Below, piece by piece: positions 33,216 through 41,217 of a DNA stretch of 64,000 bases. The DNA is taken from the NCBI GenBank assembly GCA_000963575.1, contig CP011077.1, positions 4,836,001 to 4,900,000 on the forward strand, given 5' to 3'. The position numbers were made by a program, and so were the translations under genes. The number at the start of each line of letters is the position of its first letter. The first letter of the stretch is position 1. Source of the stretch: Klebsiella michiganensis (GTDB taxonomy: Bacteria; Pseudomonadota; Gammaproteobacteria; Enterobacterales; Enterobacteriaceae). Below the pieces are notes generated by a model that did no database searches, was not told the DNA's origin, and saw only the letters and a program-made list of their open reading frames with translations.

Positions 33216-34118
33216 ATGGCTTATCAATCTCAGGACATTATCCGTCGTTCCGCCACTAACGGCTTCACGCCCGCGCCACAGGCGCGGGATCACCAGCAAG
33301 AGGTCGCCAAGCTTATCGACGTCACCACCTGCATCGGCTGTAAGGCCTGCCAGGTGGCGTGCTCGGAGTGGAACGACATCCGTGATGAAGTGGGGCACAA
33401 CGTCGGGATGTACGACAACCCGGCGGACCTGACCGCCAAATCCTGGACGGTGATGCGCTTCTCGGAAGTGGAGCAGAACGACAAACTGGAATGGCTGATC
33501 CGCAAAGACGGCTGCATGCACTGCGCGGATCCGGGCTGCCTGAAGGCGTGTCCGTCGGAAGGGGCTATTATTCAGTATGCCAACGGCATCGTCGACTTCC
33601 AGTCAGAGCAGTGCATCGGCTGCGGCTACTGCATCGCGGGCTGCCCGTTTGACGTGCCGCGCCTGAACCCCGAGGACAACCGCGTCTACAAATGCACCCT
33701 GTGCGTAGACCGCGTCACCGTGGGCCAGGAGCCAGCATGCGTGAAAACTTGCCCGACCGGGGCGATTCATTTCGGCTCGAAAGAGGATATGAAAACCCTC
33801 GCCGGTGAGCGCGTGGCGGAACTGAAAACCCGCGGCTACGACAACGCAGGTTTGTACGATCCGGCAGGCGTTGGCGGGACGCACGTCATGTACGTGCTGC
33901 ACCATGCGGACAAGCCGACGCTGTATCACGGCCTGCCGGAGAACCCGTCCATCAGCCCAACCGTGAAGTTCTGGAAAGGCGTCTGGAAACCGCTGGCCGC
34001 GATCGGCTTTGCGGCCACCTTCGCCGCCAGCGTCTTCCACTACGTTGGGGTCGGCCCGAACCGTGCCGATGAAGAGGACGATAATCTGCACCATGACGAC
34101 GACGAGGTGCGTAAATGA
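33216..34118 (+). CDS. fdoH: Formate dehydrogenase-O iron-sulfur subunit
   Basis: Electron-transfer subunit with four 4Fe-4S clusters linking FdoG to the cytochrome b subunit. 300 residues; four cysteine groups are visible: CIGCKACQVAC (about residues 39-49), CMHCADPGCLKAC (about 100-112), CIGCGYCIAGC (about 133-143) and CTLCVDRV...CVKTC (about 160-182). A single C-terminal membrane helix (WKPLAAIGFAATFAASVFHYVG, about 253-274) anchors it. It starts 12 bases after fdoG and overlaps fdoI by four bases (ATGA). Confidence 0.98.
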   Translation: MAYQSQDIIRRSATNGFTPAPQARDHQQEVAKLIDVTTCIGCKACQVACSEWNDIRDEVGHNVGMYDNPADLTAKSWTVMRFSEVEQNDKLEWLIRKDGCMHCADPGCLKACPSEGAIIQYANGIVDFQSEQCIGCGYCIAGCPFDVPRLNPEDNRVYKCTLCVDRVTVGQEPACVKTCPTGAIHFGSKEDMKTLAGERVAELKTRGYDNAGLYDPAGVGGTHVMYVLHHADKPTLYHGLPENPSISPTVKFWKGVWKPLAAIGFAATFAASVFHYVGVGPNRADEEDDNLHHDDDEVRK

Positions 34119-34750
34119 AAAAGCAACAGACCATTCAGCGCTACAGCGCGCCGGAACGCATCAACCACTGGATCACCGCCTTCTGCTTCGTGCTGGCGGC
34201 GGTGAGCGGACTGGGCTTTTTCTTCCCGTCCTTCAACTGGCTGATGGGCATTCTCGGCACGCCGCAGCTGGCGCGCATCCTCCACCCCTTCGTTGGGGTG
34301 GTGATGTTCGCCTCCTTCATAATCATGTTTTTCCGTTACTGGCACCACAACCTAATCAATCGGGATGATATCTTTTGGGCGAAGAATATTCGTAAGATCG
34401 TCGTCAACGAGGAAGTGGGAGACACCGGGCGCTATAACTTCGGCCAGAAATGCGTGTTCTGGGCGGCGATTATTTTCCTGGTGCTGCTGCTGGTGAGCGG
34501 CGTGATTATCTGGCGTCCTTACTTTGCGCCAGCCTTCTCTATTCCGGTTATTCGATTTGCGTTAATGCTGCATTCATTTGCCGCGGTAGCGTTAATTGTG
34601 GTTATCATGGTGCATATTTACGCCGCCCTTTGGGTAAAAGGCACCATCACCGCGATGGTGGAGGGCTGGGTTACCACGACGTGGGCGAAGAAACATCACC
34701 CGAAATGGTACCGCGAAGTCCGCCAGAAACAGGAAAAGTCATCTGAATGA
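34115..34750 (+). CDS. fdoI: Formate dehydrogenase-O cytochrome b556 subunit
   Basis: Di-heme membrane subunit that passes electrons to the quinone pool. 211 residues, four membrane segments (approximately 18-38, 52-73, 112-134 and 150-172). Heme-ligand histidines are visible in RINHWITAF (first helix) and in LMLHSFAAVALIVVIMVHIY (last helix). It overlaps fdoH and fdhE by ATGA on both sides, so translation is coupled along the operon. Confidence 0.97.
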   Translation: MKKQQTIQRYSAPERINHWITAFCFVLAAVSGLGFFFPSFNWLMGILGTPQLARILHPFVGVVMFASFIIMFFRYWHHNLINRDDIFWAKNIRKIVVNEEVGDTGRYNFGQKCVFWAAIIFLVLLLVSGVIIWRPYFAPAFSIPVIRFALMLHSFAAVALIVVIMVHIYAALWVKGTITAMVEGWVTTTWAKKHHPKWYREVRQKQEKSSE

Positions 34751-35676
34751 GTATTCGCATAATCCCGCAAGATCAGCTGGAGAAGAGCGAGAAACGCACG
34801 GCGGAAGTAATTCCGCCGTTATTATTCCCCAGGCTCAAAAATCTCTACAACCGCCGCGCTGAACGCCTGCGCGAGCTGGCTGCCAGCAACCCGCTGGGCG
34901 ACTACCTGCGCTTTGCCGCACTGATTGCCCACGCTCAGGAAGTGGTGCTGTACGACCACCCGCTGGAGATGGATTTAACCGCCCTGATTGCCGAGGCCGC
35001 CAAAACCGGCAAGCCGCCGCTGGACATTCACGTCCTGCCGCGCGACCCGCACTGGCAGCGCCTGCTGCAGTCGCTGATTGCCGAGCTGAAGCCTGAAATG
35101 GACGGCCCGGCGTTAGCCGTGATTGAAAATCTTGAAAAGGCTTCTTCGCAGGAGCTGGAAGAGATGGCCACCGCGCTGTTTAACGCCGACTTCGCCTTAG
35201 TCAGCAGCGACAAAGCGCCGTTTATCTGGGCCGCGCTGTCGCTCTACTGGGCGCAAATGGCGACGCTTATCCCAGGCAAGGCCAAAGCCGAATACGGCGA
35301 ACAGCGCCAGTTCTGCCCGGTTTGCGGCTCGATTCCGGTTTCCAGCATGGTGCACATCGGCACCACCAACGGCCTGCGTTATCTGCACTGCAATCTGTGT
35401 GAAACCGAGTGGCATGTGGTGCGCGTGAAGTGCAGCAACTGCGAGCAGACCCGCGACTTAAACTACTGGTCGCTGGACAGCGAACAGGCGGCAATTAAAG
35501 CCGAAAGCTGCGGCGACTGCGGCACCTACCTGAAAATTCTTTACCAGGAGAAGGACCCGAAAGTAGAAGCCGTCGCCGACGACCTGGCCTCGCTGGTGCT
35601 TGACGCCCGCATGGAGCAGGAAGGCTTCGCCCGCAGCAGCATCAACCCGTTCTTATTCCCTGGCGAAGGGGAATAA
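34747..35676 (+). CDS. fdhE: Formate dehydrogenase accessory protein FdhE
   Basis: Cytoplasmic factor needed for active, respiratory formate dehydrogenases; it binds the catalytic subunit before Tat export. 309 residues as in E. coli. The C-terminal half holds four Cys-x2-Cys rubredoxin-like pairs that bind iron: FCPVCGS, LHCNLCETEW, VKCSNCEQTRD and ESCGDCGTYL (about residues 185-260). It overlaps the fdoI stop by four bases and is the last gene before a strong terminator. Confidence 0.98.
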   Translation: MSIRIIPQDQLEKSEKRTAEVIPPLLFPRLKNLYNRRAERLRELAASNPLGDYLRFAALIAHAQEVVLYDHPLEMDLTALIAEAAKTGKPPLDIHVLPRDPHWQRLLQSLIAELKPEMDGPALAVIENLEKASSQELEEMATALFNADFALVSSDKAPFIWAALSLYWAQMATLIPGKAKAEYGEQRQFCPVCGSIPVSSMVHIGTTNGLRYLHCNLCETEWHVVRVKCSNCEQTRDLNYWSLDSEQAAIKAESCGDCGTYLKILYQEKDPKVEAVADDLASLVLDARMEQEGFARSSINPFLFPGEGE

Positions 35677-35682
35677 AACGAC

Positions 35683-35712
35683 AAACGGCATTCAAATTTG
35701 AATGCCGTTTTC
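35683..35712 (+). terminator. Terminator of the fdoGHI-fdhE operon
   Basis: AAACGGCATTCAAA and TTTGAATGCCGTTT form a perfect 14-pair palindrome with almost no loop, followed by TCTTTT, seven bases after the fdhE stop. Confidence 0.94.
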
Positions 35713-35740
35713 TTTTAAAACACGCCTATTCCCTTCCGCA

Positions 35741-36142
35741 TCAGGCAGCAGTCTGATCAAACTCCAGCCTTTCGCCATCTGGCCCGCGAATCAGTAAAAA
35801 ACTCACCTTATTCATTGGCGACGATTCCGTTACCGGCCCTTCATCCAGCTTATAGCCCAGCGTTTCCAGACGCGCAGCAACGGCCTGAAGGTCACTCACC
35901 TCAAGCGCAATATGGTCGATACCGCAGCGTGGCACATCGAAGCCCTCGGCCTGAGGCAGTTGGTACAGCTCAAGCAACACGCCGCCCAGTTCGATAAAGG
36001 CCACTTCAATTTCGCCAATCGACGCGGTTTTGCTGTAGCGACTTTTCACCTCAAAACCCAGCGGGAGATAAAAGGCCAGCGAACGCTCAAGATTGCTTAC
36101 CTGATAGCCGATATGGGCCAAATGTTTCACCAGTTCGCGCAT
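35741..36142 (-). CDS. VOC-family metalloenzyme (glyoxalase/epimerase-like) in the sugar operon
   Basis: 133-residue single vicinal-oxygen-chelate protein. The four positions normally used as metal ligands in this fold are present: His in LAHIGYQV (about residue 10), Glu in LLELYQL (about 59), His in GIDHIALEV (about 77) and Glu in ERLEFDQ (about 128). It therefore looks like an active metal enzyme of the glyoxalase I or methylmalonyl-CoA epimerase type, not just a binding protein. Its ATG lies one base after the stop of the sugar-transporter gene, so it is the distal gene of the leftward sugar operon. It may handle a reactive keto-aldehyde or carry out an epimerisation there; that role is inference. 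Confidence 0.82.
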   Translation of the reverse strand: MRELVKHLAHIGYQVSNLERSLAFYLPLGFEVKSRYSKTASIGEIEVAFIELGGVLLELYQLPQAEGFDVPRCGIDHIALEVSDLQAVAARLETLGYKLDEGPVTESSPMNKVSFLLIRGPDGERLEFDQTAA

Positions 36143-36143
36143 G

Positions 36144-37472
36144 TTAAACCCCCTTCCTTACGCACCAGAAGCCGTAGAAACCCACATACACAAAGCACAG
36201 CAGCGGCACCAGGAAGGCAATCTGCATGTTGCCGTGGTTAATGTCAGAGATGACGCCCATCACCAGCGGGATCACCGCCCCACCGATAATCGACATCACC
36301 ACAATTGAGCCCGCGGTCTGGGTGTCTTTCCCCATGCCTTTGATCACCAGGCCAAAGTTAGTTGGCCAGCACGGCGCCATGCAGAAGCTCACCAGAATCA
36401 GCGCATAAACGGCCAGCATGCTGTGGCTGGCCACGGCAATCAGCAGCAACAGCGTGGCGACAGAGGCAAACACGCCGAGCAGCAGCGCAGGATTCAAACG
36501 GTTCATTAGCCAGGTCGCAACGCCTTTACCCACCGCGTAAATCACCAGCGAGGCCAGTAACCAGTAGGTTGCCGAGTGTTCGCTGGTGCCGTGCTGAACC
36601 AGCTGCACGAAACGAATGGTGAAGCTCCACACCCCAACCTGCGCCCCCACATAAAGGAACTGTGACAGCACGCCGAGGCGGAAACGAGGGATCGCGAATA
36701 AACGACGCAGCGCGCTGCCCATTCCCTCGGAAGAAACCTGCTGCTTTGGCGCGTCACCTTTGCAGGAAGGGAACTTCACGAAGACAAAGATCAGCGCCAG
36801 CACCACCAGCACAGAACCGATAATCAGGTATGGCCCGACGACCTGACCCACCATCTGGTGACGAGCCGCATCTGCCGCAGCAGCAGGCATCTGCAGTAGT
36901 TCTTCATGGCTCGGATCATCTTTGCCAAACACCATGATCTGGCCGATTAACACCCCGGAAATGACCCCCAGCGAGTTAAAAATCTGCGAGAAGTTAATGC
37001 GCTGGGTGGACGTTTTAATCGGCCCGAGCAGGCTTGAGTAAGTGTTGGCCGACGTTTCCAGGAAAGAGAGCCCGCAGGCGATGACGCCCAGACAGGCAAG
37101 GAACGCACCGTAGGTCATCACCTCTGCGGCAGGGATAAACAGGAAGCAGCCCAGCGCGTAAAGGCAAAGCCCGGTAATAATCGCGGCTTTGTAGGAGTAG
37201 CGTTTTATCAGCGCGGCGGCCGGGAGCGCCACGAAGAAGTAGCCAAGGAAGAAGATAGATTGCACCAGCGCAGTTTGGGTATCCGACAGATCGAACCCCT
37301 TTTTAAACTGGGCAATCAGGATATCGTTCAGGTTTCCGGCCATCCCCCACAGCGCAAACAGGCAGCAAACCAGCAAAAACTGCAGCCAGGGCGTATGGGC
37401 GAGATAGGCGCTGGTGTCCAGCTTTTCAGTGTGAACGTTGTCGCTCACTTTATCGTTAATCAGAGTACTCAT
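36144..37472 (-). CDS. FucP-type sugar:proton symporter
   Basis: 442-residue major-facilitator transporter of the FucP (fucose:H+) family, with twelve predicted membrane helices. Family signs are LFALWGMAGNLNDILIAQFKKGF near the N-terminus (about residues 39-61; the conserved N-x-N-D region) and the cytoplasmic GLSFLETSANTY (about 133-144). The start MSTLINDKVSDNVH gives a usual cytoplasmic N-terminus. Upstream is a ribokinase-type gene (39 bases), downstream the VOC gene (one base). The substrate is not fucose by context, since no fucose genes are nearby; a free pentose, hexulose or deoxysugar is plausible. DeoP of Salmonella belongs to the same family. Confidence 0.9.
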   Translation of the reverse strand: MSTLINDKVSDNVHTEKLDTSAYLAHTPWLQFLLVCCLFALWGMAGNLNDILIAQFKKGFDLSDTQTALVQSIFFLGYFFVALPAAALIKRYSYKAAIITGLCLYALGCFLFIPAAEVMTYGAFLACLGVIACGLSFLETSANTYSSLLGPIKTSTQRINFSQIFNSLGVISGVLIGQIMVFGKDDPSHEELLQMPAAAADAARHQMVGQVVGPYLIIGSVLVVLALIFVFVKFPSCKGDAPKQQVSSEGMGSALRRLFAIPRFRLGVLSQFLYVGAQVGVWSFTIRFVQLVQHGTSEHSATYWLLASLVIYAVGKGVATWLMNRLNPALLLGVFASVATLLLLIAVASHSMLAVYALILVSFCMAPCWPTNFGLVIKGMGKDTQTAGSIVVMSIIGGAVIPLVMGVISDINHGNMQIAFLVPLLCFVYVGFYGFWCVRKGV

Positions 37473-37511
37473 GTGAAGTCCCCGTAATCGGTTATTTTAT
37501 CGGTAAGGTTT

Positions 37512-38453
37512 TTACGCTACCTCATGGTGCGGGGTAGCCAGGGCAAGACGTTCCAGCGCTTCCTGATACTCTGGTAAAGCAGAAGCGCCCTGTTTCTCAA
37601 CGCTGACCGCGGCATAGGCTGCCGCGAATCTGGCGGCCTGAGGGAGAGACTCTCCGCAGGCCAGACGTGCGCAAAGCGCGCCGTTGAAGGCATCCCCGGC
37701 GCCGGTGGTATCGCGGGGGTGAGATGGGAAGCAAGGGATCACGCTTTGTTGTCCCCCCTCGCTTAGCAGGGCGCCGACGGCACCCAGAGTGATAATGACT
37801 CTTGCCACACCTTTGGCATGAAGCGCATCGGCGGCAAGCTTCGCGCTGTCGGCATCGGTCACCCGGCAGCCCGTTAACAGCCAGGCTTCGGTGGCGTTTG
37901 GCGTGAGCAGATCCACACTCGCCAGCAGCGCGTCGTCAACGGGCTGATAAGGCGCGGGGTTCAGCACCACAAATGCGCCATGCTCGCGGCCTGCGCTAAT
38001 CACCTGCTGAATCGCTGAAAGGTTATTCTCCAACTGCACCAGTACCACATCGGCGCAGCTAATCGCCGGAATACACTGGGCAATTTCTTCGTCGGTTACG
38101 GTCATATTCGCACCGGGATCGACGGCAATCATGTTTTCCGCTTCGTTGCCGGCGACATAGATCAGGGCGTTGCCGGTGGGCACGTCATCGGTGGTCAGCA
38201 GCGTGATGGCGTTAAAGCCGACGGTTTTCAGGTGACGGCGGGCGAACTGGCCGAAAGTGTCCTCCCCAATTTTGCCGATGTAATGCACGTTAGCCCCCGC
38301 CTTCAGCGCCGCCGTGGCCTGGTTTGCTCCCTTCCCGCCGGCGCTGGTCATGCTGCCGGTAGCAACCAGCGATTCTCCAGGCACAGGAAAACGATCCACC
38401 CTTGCGACCATGTCGAAATTGAACGAGCCAAATACACAAACTTTTCCTGTCAT
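37512..38453 (-). CDS. Ribokinase-family (PfkB) sugar kinase
   Basis: 313-residue ATP-dependent carbohydrate kinase. PfkB signatures: N-terminal GGKGANQATAAL (residues 39-50) and C-terminal DTTGAGDAFNGAL (about 248-260), with the catalytic Asp in GAGDAF. NPAPYQPVDD (about 164-173) is the ribokinase-type substrate region. The closest general matches are ribokinase, deoxyribokinase (DeoK) and allose/psicose-type kinases; the sequence alone does not settle the sugar. It starts 11 bases after the AlsE-type epimerase stop and precedes the transporter, so it is part of a five-gene leftward operon. Confidence 0.92.
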   Translation of the reverse strand: MTGKVCVFGSFNFDMVARVDRFPVPGESLVATGSMTSAGGKGANQATAALKAGANVHYIGKIGEDTFGQFARRHLKTVGFNAITLLTTDDVPTGNALIYVAGNEAENMIAVDPGANMTVTDEEIAQCIPAISCADVVLVQLENNLSAIQQVISAGREHGAFVVLNPAPYQPVDDALLASVDLLTPNATEAWLLTGCRVTDADSAKLAADALHAKGVARVIITLGAVGALLSEGGQQSVIPCFPSHPRDTTGAGDAFNGALCARLACGESLPQAARFAAAYAAVSVEKQGASALPEYQEALERLALATPHHEVA

Positions 38454-38464
38454 GACGTTTCTCC

Positions 38465-39151
38465 TCAGGCGTGTGCCGGGCTGAGTGCAGCTTCAATATC
38501 GCGGGTCATGTTCTGCCAGGCCTGCTCCAGCGCCACACCCGGGCGGAACAGGCCGCTGCTGCCCAGGATCAGTACCTGAGCCCCGGCGGTCAGCAGTTGG
38601 CGGTAGGTATTGCGATTACAGGAGCCGTCCACCTCAATAAGAAAATCAAGCTGGCGCTGTTGTTTCAGGCGGTGCAGCTGAGCAATTTTCTCCACCATCT
38701 CGGGGATAAACGGCTGCCCTGCGTAGCCAGGATCGACGGTCATCACGGTGACTTTGTCGAGCAAGTGGAGGTAATGATTCAGCGCCTCAACGGGCGTGGC
38801 CGGGTTGAGCACGACCCCCACCTTTTTCCCGGCATCGCGGAGGGTATGAATGATTCGAAACGCTTCACGGCTGATGACTTCGGCATGCACGGAGAACGAG
38901 TCCGCCCCGGCTTCGATCAGCGGCCCAATAAAATCGGCCGGGTTTTCTACCATCAAATGGACGTCGACAGGCAACGTCGTGTAGGGGCGAATTTGGGCGA
39001 CGAAGGCGGCGGAAAGCGCCAGGTTTTTAACATAGTGCCCGTCCATCACGTCCACATGCAGCATGTCAGCCTTTTGGTTCAGAACCTGCAGCTGCTCGGC
39101 CGTTTTCATAATGTCCATGCACATCAGTGACGGGGAAATGTAATACTTCAT
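38465..39151 (-). CDS. Ribulose-phosphate-3-epimerase family enzyme, AlsE-like
   Basis: 228-residue TIM-barrel epimerase. The start at MKYYISPSLMCMDIMK has AGGAG upstream; the frame runs on to 39187 without a better start. Motifs of the family are HVDVMDGH (His32, Asp34, metal ligands), DVHLMV (His65), TVDPGYAGQPFIPEM (about 135-149) and IEVDGSCN (catalytic Asp, about 177). The SPSLMCMD start and the DGSCN form are closer to E. coli AlsE (allulose 6-phosphate 3-epimerase) than to Rpe. It probably interconverts ketose phosphates at C3 within the sugar pathway here. Preceded by the DeoR gene at 105 bases. Confidence 0.88.
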   Translation of the reverse strand: MKYYISPSLMCMDIMKTAEQLQVLNQKADMLHVDVMDGHYVKNLALSAAFVAQIRPYTTLPVDVHLMVENPADFIGPLIEAGADSFSVHAEVISREAFRIIHTLRDAGKKVGVVLNPATPVEALNHYLHLLDKVTVMTVDPGYAGQPFIPEMVEKIAQLHRLKQQRQLDFLIEVDGSCNRNTYRQLLTAGAQVLILGSSGLFRPGVALEQAWQNMTRDIEAALSPAHA

Positions 39152-39256
39152 AGCGCTTCTCCTGGAAAATAGTCGGATTTCAGGCAAAGTCAGGCCCCAC
39201 CGAACGGGCGGTGTGAATGACAGTGCGGTTTTTATCCGTCACGACATGACGGGCAC

Positions 39257-40057
39257 TCAGGCGATCTGCACCCCGACGTTATGCCAGGTCATCTCCTTTT
39301 CCAGCAGCGGATCGTTGAAGGGCTCGGTAATCAGCCAGTCCAGATCCCCCAGCCCTCCGACGCGGGCCACGCCTAAACGTCCGAGCTTGCTGCCGTCCAT
39401 CAACGCGACCACCTTGCGAGCCTGAATAATCATCTGCTTGAGCAGCGCTGCGTGCGCCTCGCTGCCGGCATACAGTCCGCTATCGCGCTCCAGCCCCTGG
39501 CACGAGAAAAACAGCGTCTCGATGGGATGCTCGAGCAACATTCTGGCCGTTGTTTCGCCAAAAAAAGCCTCTTCGCTCGCCGACAACTCCCCGCCCAACC
39601 CCACCACGCGCAGAGAGCGGCGGCTCATTAACGTCTGCACAATGCTCACTGACGGGGTAATGACGGTTAGCGCCATCTCCGGCAGCTGACGCGCAAGGAA
39701 CCAGCTACTGCTGCTGCCGTCGAGCAAAATGGTGTCTCCCGGCTGCAGCAGACGCAGCGCCTTACGGGCAATGCGCATCTTGGCTTCGCTGTTCAGCAGC
39801 GTTCGCTGACGGAAGCTGCCCTGCGCATCCTGAACCGGCACGCCCTGCGGGGCCAGAATGCTTATCGGCAGGGCATTCTCGGCTACCAGCGCGCCGCCAT
39901 GACTGCGGCTGAGCATCCCTCTGCGCTGCAGTTCGCTGAGGTCACGGCGCACCGTTTCACGGGAAACGCCGGATGCGGCAGCGATGTCATTCACCCGCAT
40001 CACGCCTTGCTGCCCGAGCAGTTGCAGGATTAAACGGTGACGTTCCAGCGGTAACAT
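39257..40057 (-). CDS. DeoR-family repressor (first of two)
   Basis: 266-residue DeoR-type regulator. The N-terminal helix-turn-helix is RVNDIAAASGVSRETVRRDLSELQRRGML (about residues 21-49), followed by SRSHGGALV, the family's hinge. The C-terminal sugar-phosphate-sensing domain has TILLDGSSSSWFLARQLP and GLERDSGLYAGSEAHAALLKQMI. It heads the leftward sugar operon and is divergent from the DeoC-like gene; the spacer has candidate operators. The effector should be a phosphorylated intermediate of the pathway. Confidence 0.92.
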   Translation of the reverse strand: MLPLERHRLILQLLGQQGVMRVNDIAAASGVSRETVRRDLSELQRRGMLSRSHGGALVAENALPISILAPQGVPVQDAQGSFRQRTLLNSEAKMRIARKALRLLQPGDTILLDGSSSSWFLARQLPEMALTVITPSVSIVQTLMSRRSLRVVGLGGELSASEEAFFGETTARMLLEHPIETLFFSCQGLERDSGLYAGSEAHAALLKQMIIQARKVVALMDGSKLGRLGVARVGGLGDLDWLITEPFNDPLLEKEMTWHNVGVQIA

Positions 40058-40456
40058 AGGTGCCTCCTGAAGTGCAAAATCAGATTACTGGTTTCCGGCA
40101 TCGCCGATTGCGAGCCAGGGTCTGTCGACTAATAGCGGCATATTGCCTCGATAAAAATGTGCCCGGGCTCGCATTTTTAAGCCAGCCGACCCGACTCTCC
40201 CTTCGCTCAATCGCCCATTCGGTCAAAAACAAAAACAAACGGAAATAAATGCCATTGACCTTTCTTGCCCGCTTGTGACCGTTTACGCCCGAGGCGGCCT
40301 TATCCCGCGTTTTTCGCCCGCTGATAATTAAAAACAAATGAAAATAAAATAATGTTCAATTGATCACATTATTTTCACTTAATAGCCTTTTTAATCTATT
40401 AAGCGCAATAAATCGTGAGATATGAAACCAATTGAAAGCAAAAACAGGATTGAGAG
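40058..40456. promoter_or_regulatory. Divergent control region of the sugar locus with repeated operator-like element
   Basis: AAAACAAACGGAAATAAAT (40232-40250) and AAAACAAATGAAAATAAAAT (40331-40350) are direct repeats that agree at 17 of 19 positions and lie 99 bases apart. TTATTTTCACTT (40369-40380) is an inverted, 11-of-12 copy of the core AAATGAAAATAA (40336-40347). TCAATTGA lies between those arms. A separate hairpin AAAAATG / CATTTTT with a GCCCGGGC core occurs at 40153-40178. No gene is supported in these 399 bases. The repeats are good candidate sites for the DeoR proteins; which one binds is unknown. Confidence 0.6.
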
Positions 40457-41170
40457 ATGAATGAGACAACCCGCCGTTTTGCCCGCCTGATCGACCTGAG
40501 CGCCGTGCAGGCAACCAACACAGAAGCAGACGTTCGCGCCTGTGCGGAGCTGGCCAGCCGCTACAACATTATTTCGGTACATGTTTTGCCGTGCTGGACG
40601 CGTTTTCTTAGCACCCTGCTGCCCGAACAAGGACGCGGTGAAGTGATGATTGGCGGCCCCGTTGGCTTCCCCGGTGGCGGCCACGCAACCGACATCAAAG
40701 TGCAGGAAGTTCGCCAGCTAATTACCGACGGCGCGAGGGAAGTCGACATGGTGGTGAACATCGGCAAAGTGCTGTCCGGGGACTTCGATTATGTTCGCGA
40801 AGATCTGCGCCGCGTGGTGGAAGCCGCCGCCCCGATCCCGGCGAAAGTGATCCTTGAGACCCATTACCTGAACGAAGAGCAAATCCGCAAAGTGTGTGAC
40901 ATCGCGGTGGAAGTCGGCATGAAGTGGGTGAAAACCTCCACTGGCTGGGCCCCCACCGGCGCTACGCCTGAAAAAGTCAGCATCATTGCGGACCAGCTCA
41001 AAGGCCGCATTGAGATAAAAGGCGCAGGCGGCATACGCGACCTGGACACCGTCCGCGCGCTTTATCGCCTGGGCGTACGCCGCTTCGGCATGAGCCAGAG
41101 CGCGGTCAGCAAAGTCCTGGCCCAGCTTGAACAGGATCCAGGCCTGTTCCCGGAATTAAACGATAACTAA
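40457..41170 (+). CDS. DeoC-family aldolase
   Basis: 237-residue class I aldolase of the deoxyribose-phosphate aldolase family. The Schiff-base lysine is K159 in WVKTSTGW, with D97 in REVDMVVNIG and K188 in EIKGAGGIR, corresponding to E. coli DeoC D102, K167 and K201, so it should be catalytically active. It is clearly not the usual deo-operon gene: no thymidine phosphorylase, phosphopentomutase or purine phosphorylase is adjacent. Instead an FGGY kinase and a DeoR regulator follow. It could cleave a deoxy- or branched sugar phosphate to an aldehyde plus a triose phosphate; the true substrate is open. Confidence 0.85.
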   Translation: MNETTRRFARLIDLSAVQATNTEADVRACAELASRYNIISVHVLPCWTRFLSTLLPEQGRGEVMIGGPVGFPGGGHATDIKVQEVRQLITDGAREVDMVVNIGKVLSGDFDYVREDLRRVVEAAAPIPAKVILETHYLNEEQIRKVCDIAVEVGMKWVKTSTGWAPTGATPEKVSIIADQLKGRIEIKGAGGIRDLDTVRALYRLGVRRFGMSQSAVSKVLAQLEQDPGLFPELNDN

Positions 41171-41217
41171 AAAATCGCGGGCGGGAAGCCCGCCTTCTCC
41201 CGTTCACGGAGCCCAAT

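Noticed and set aside
40080..40337. 85-codon minus-strand open frame in the sugar-locus spacer
   Set aside because: It overlaps the operator-like repeats, has no ribosome site and no recognisable sequence.
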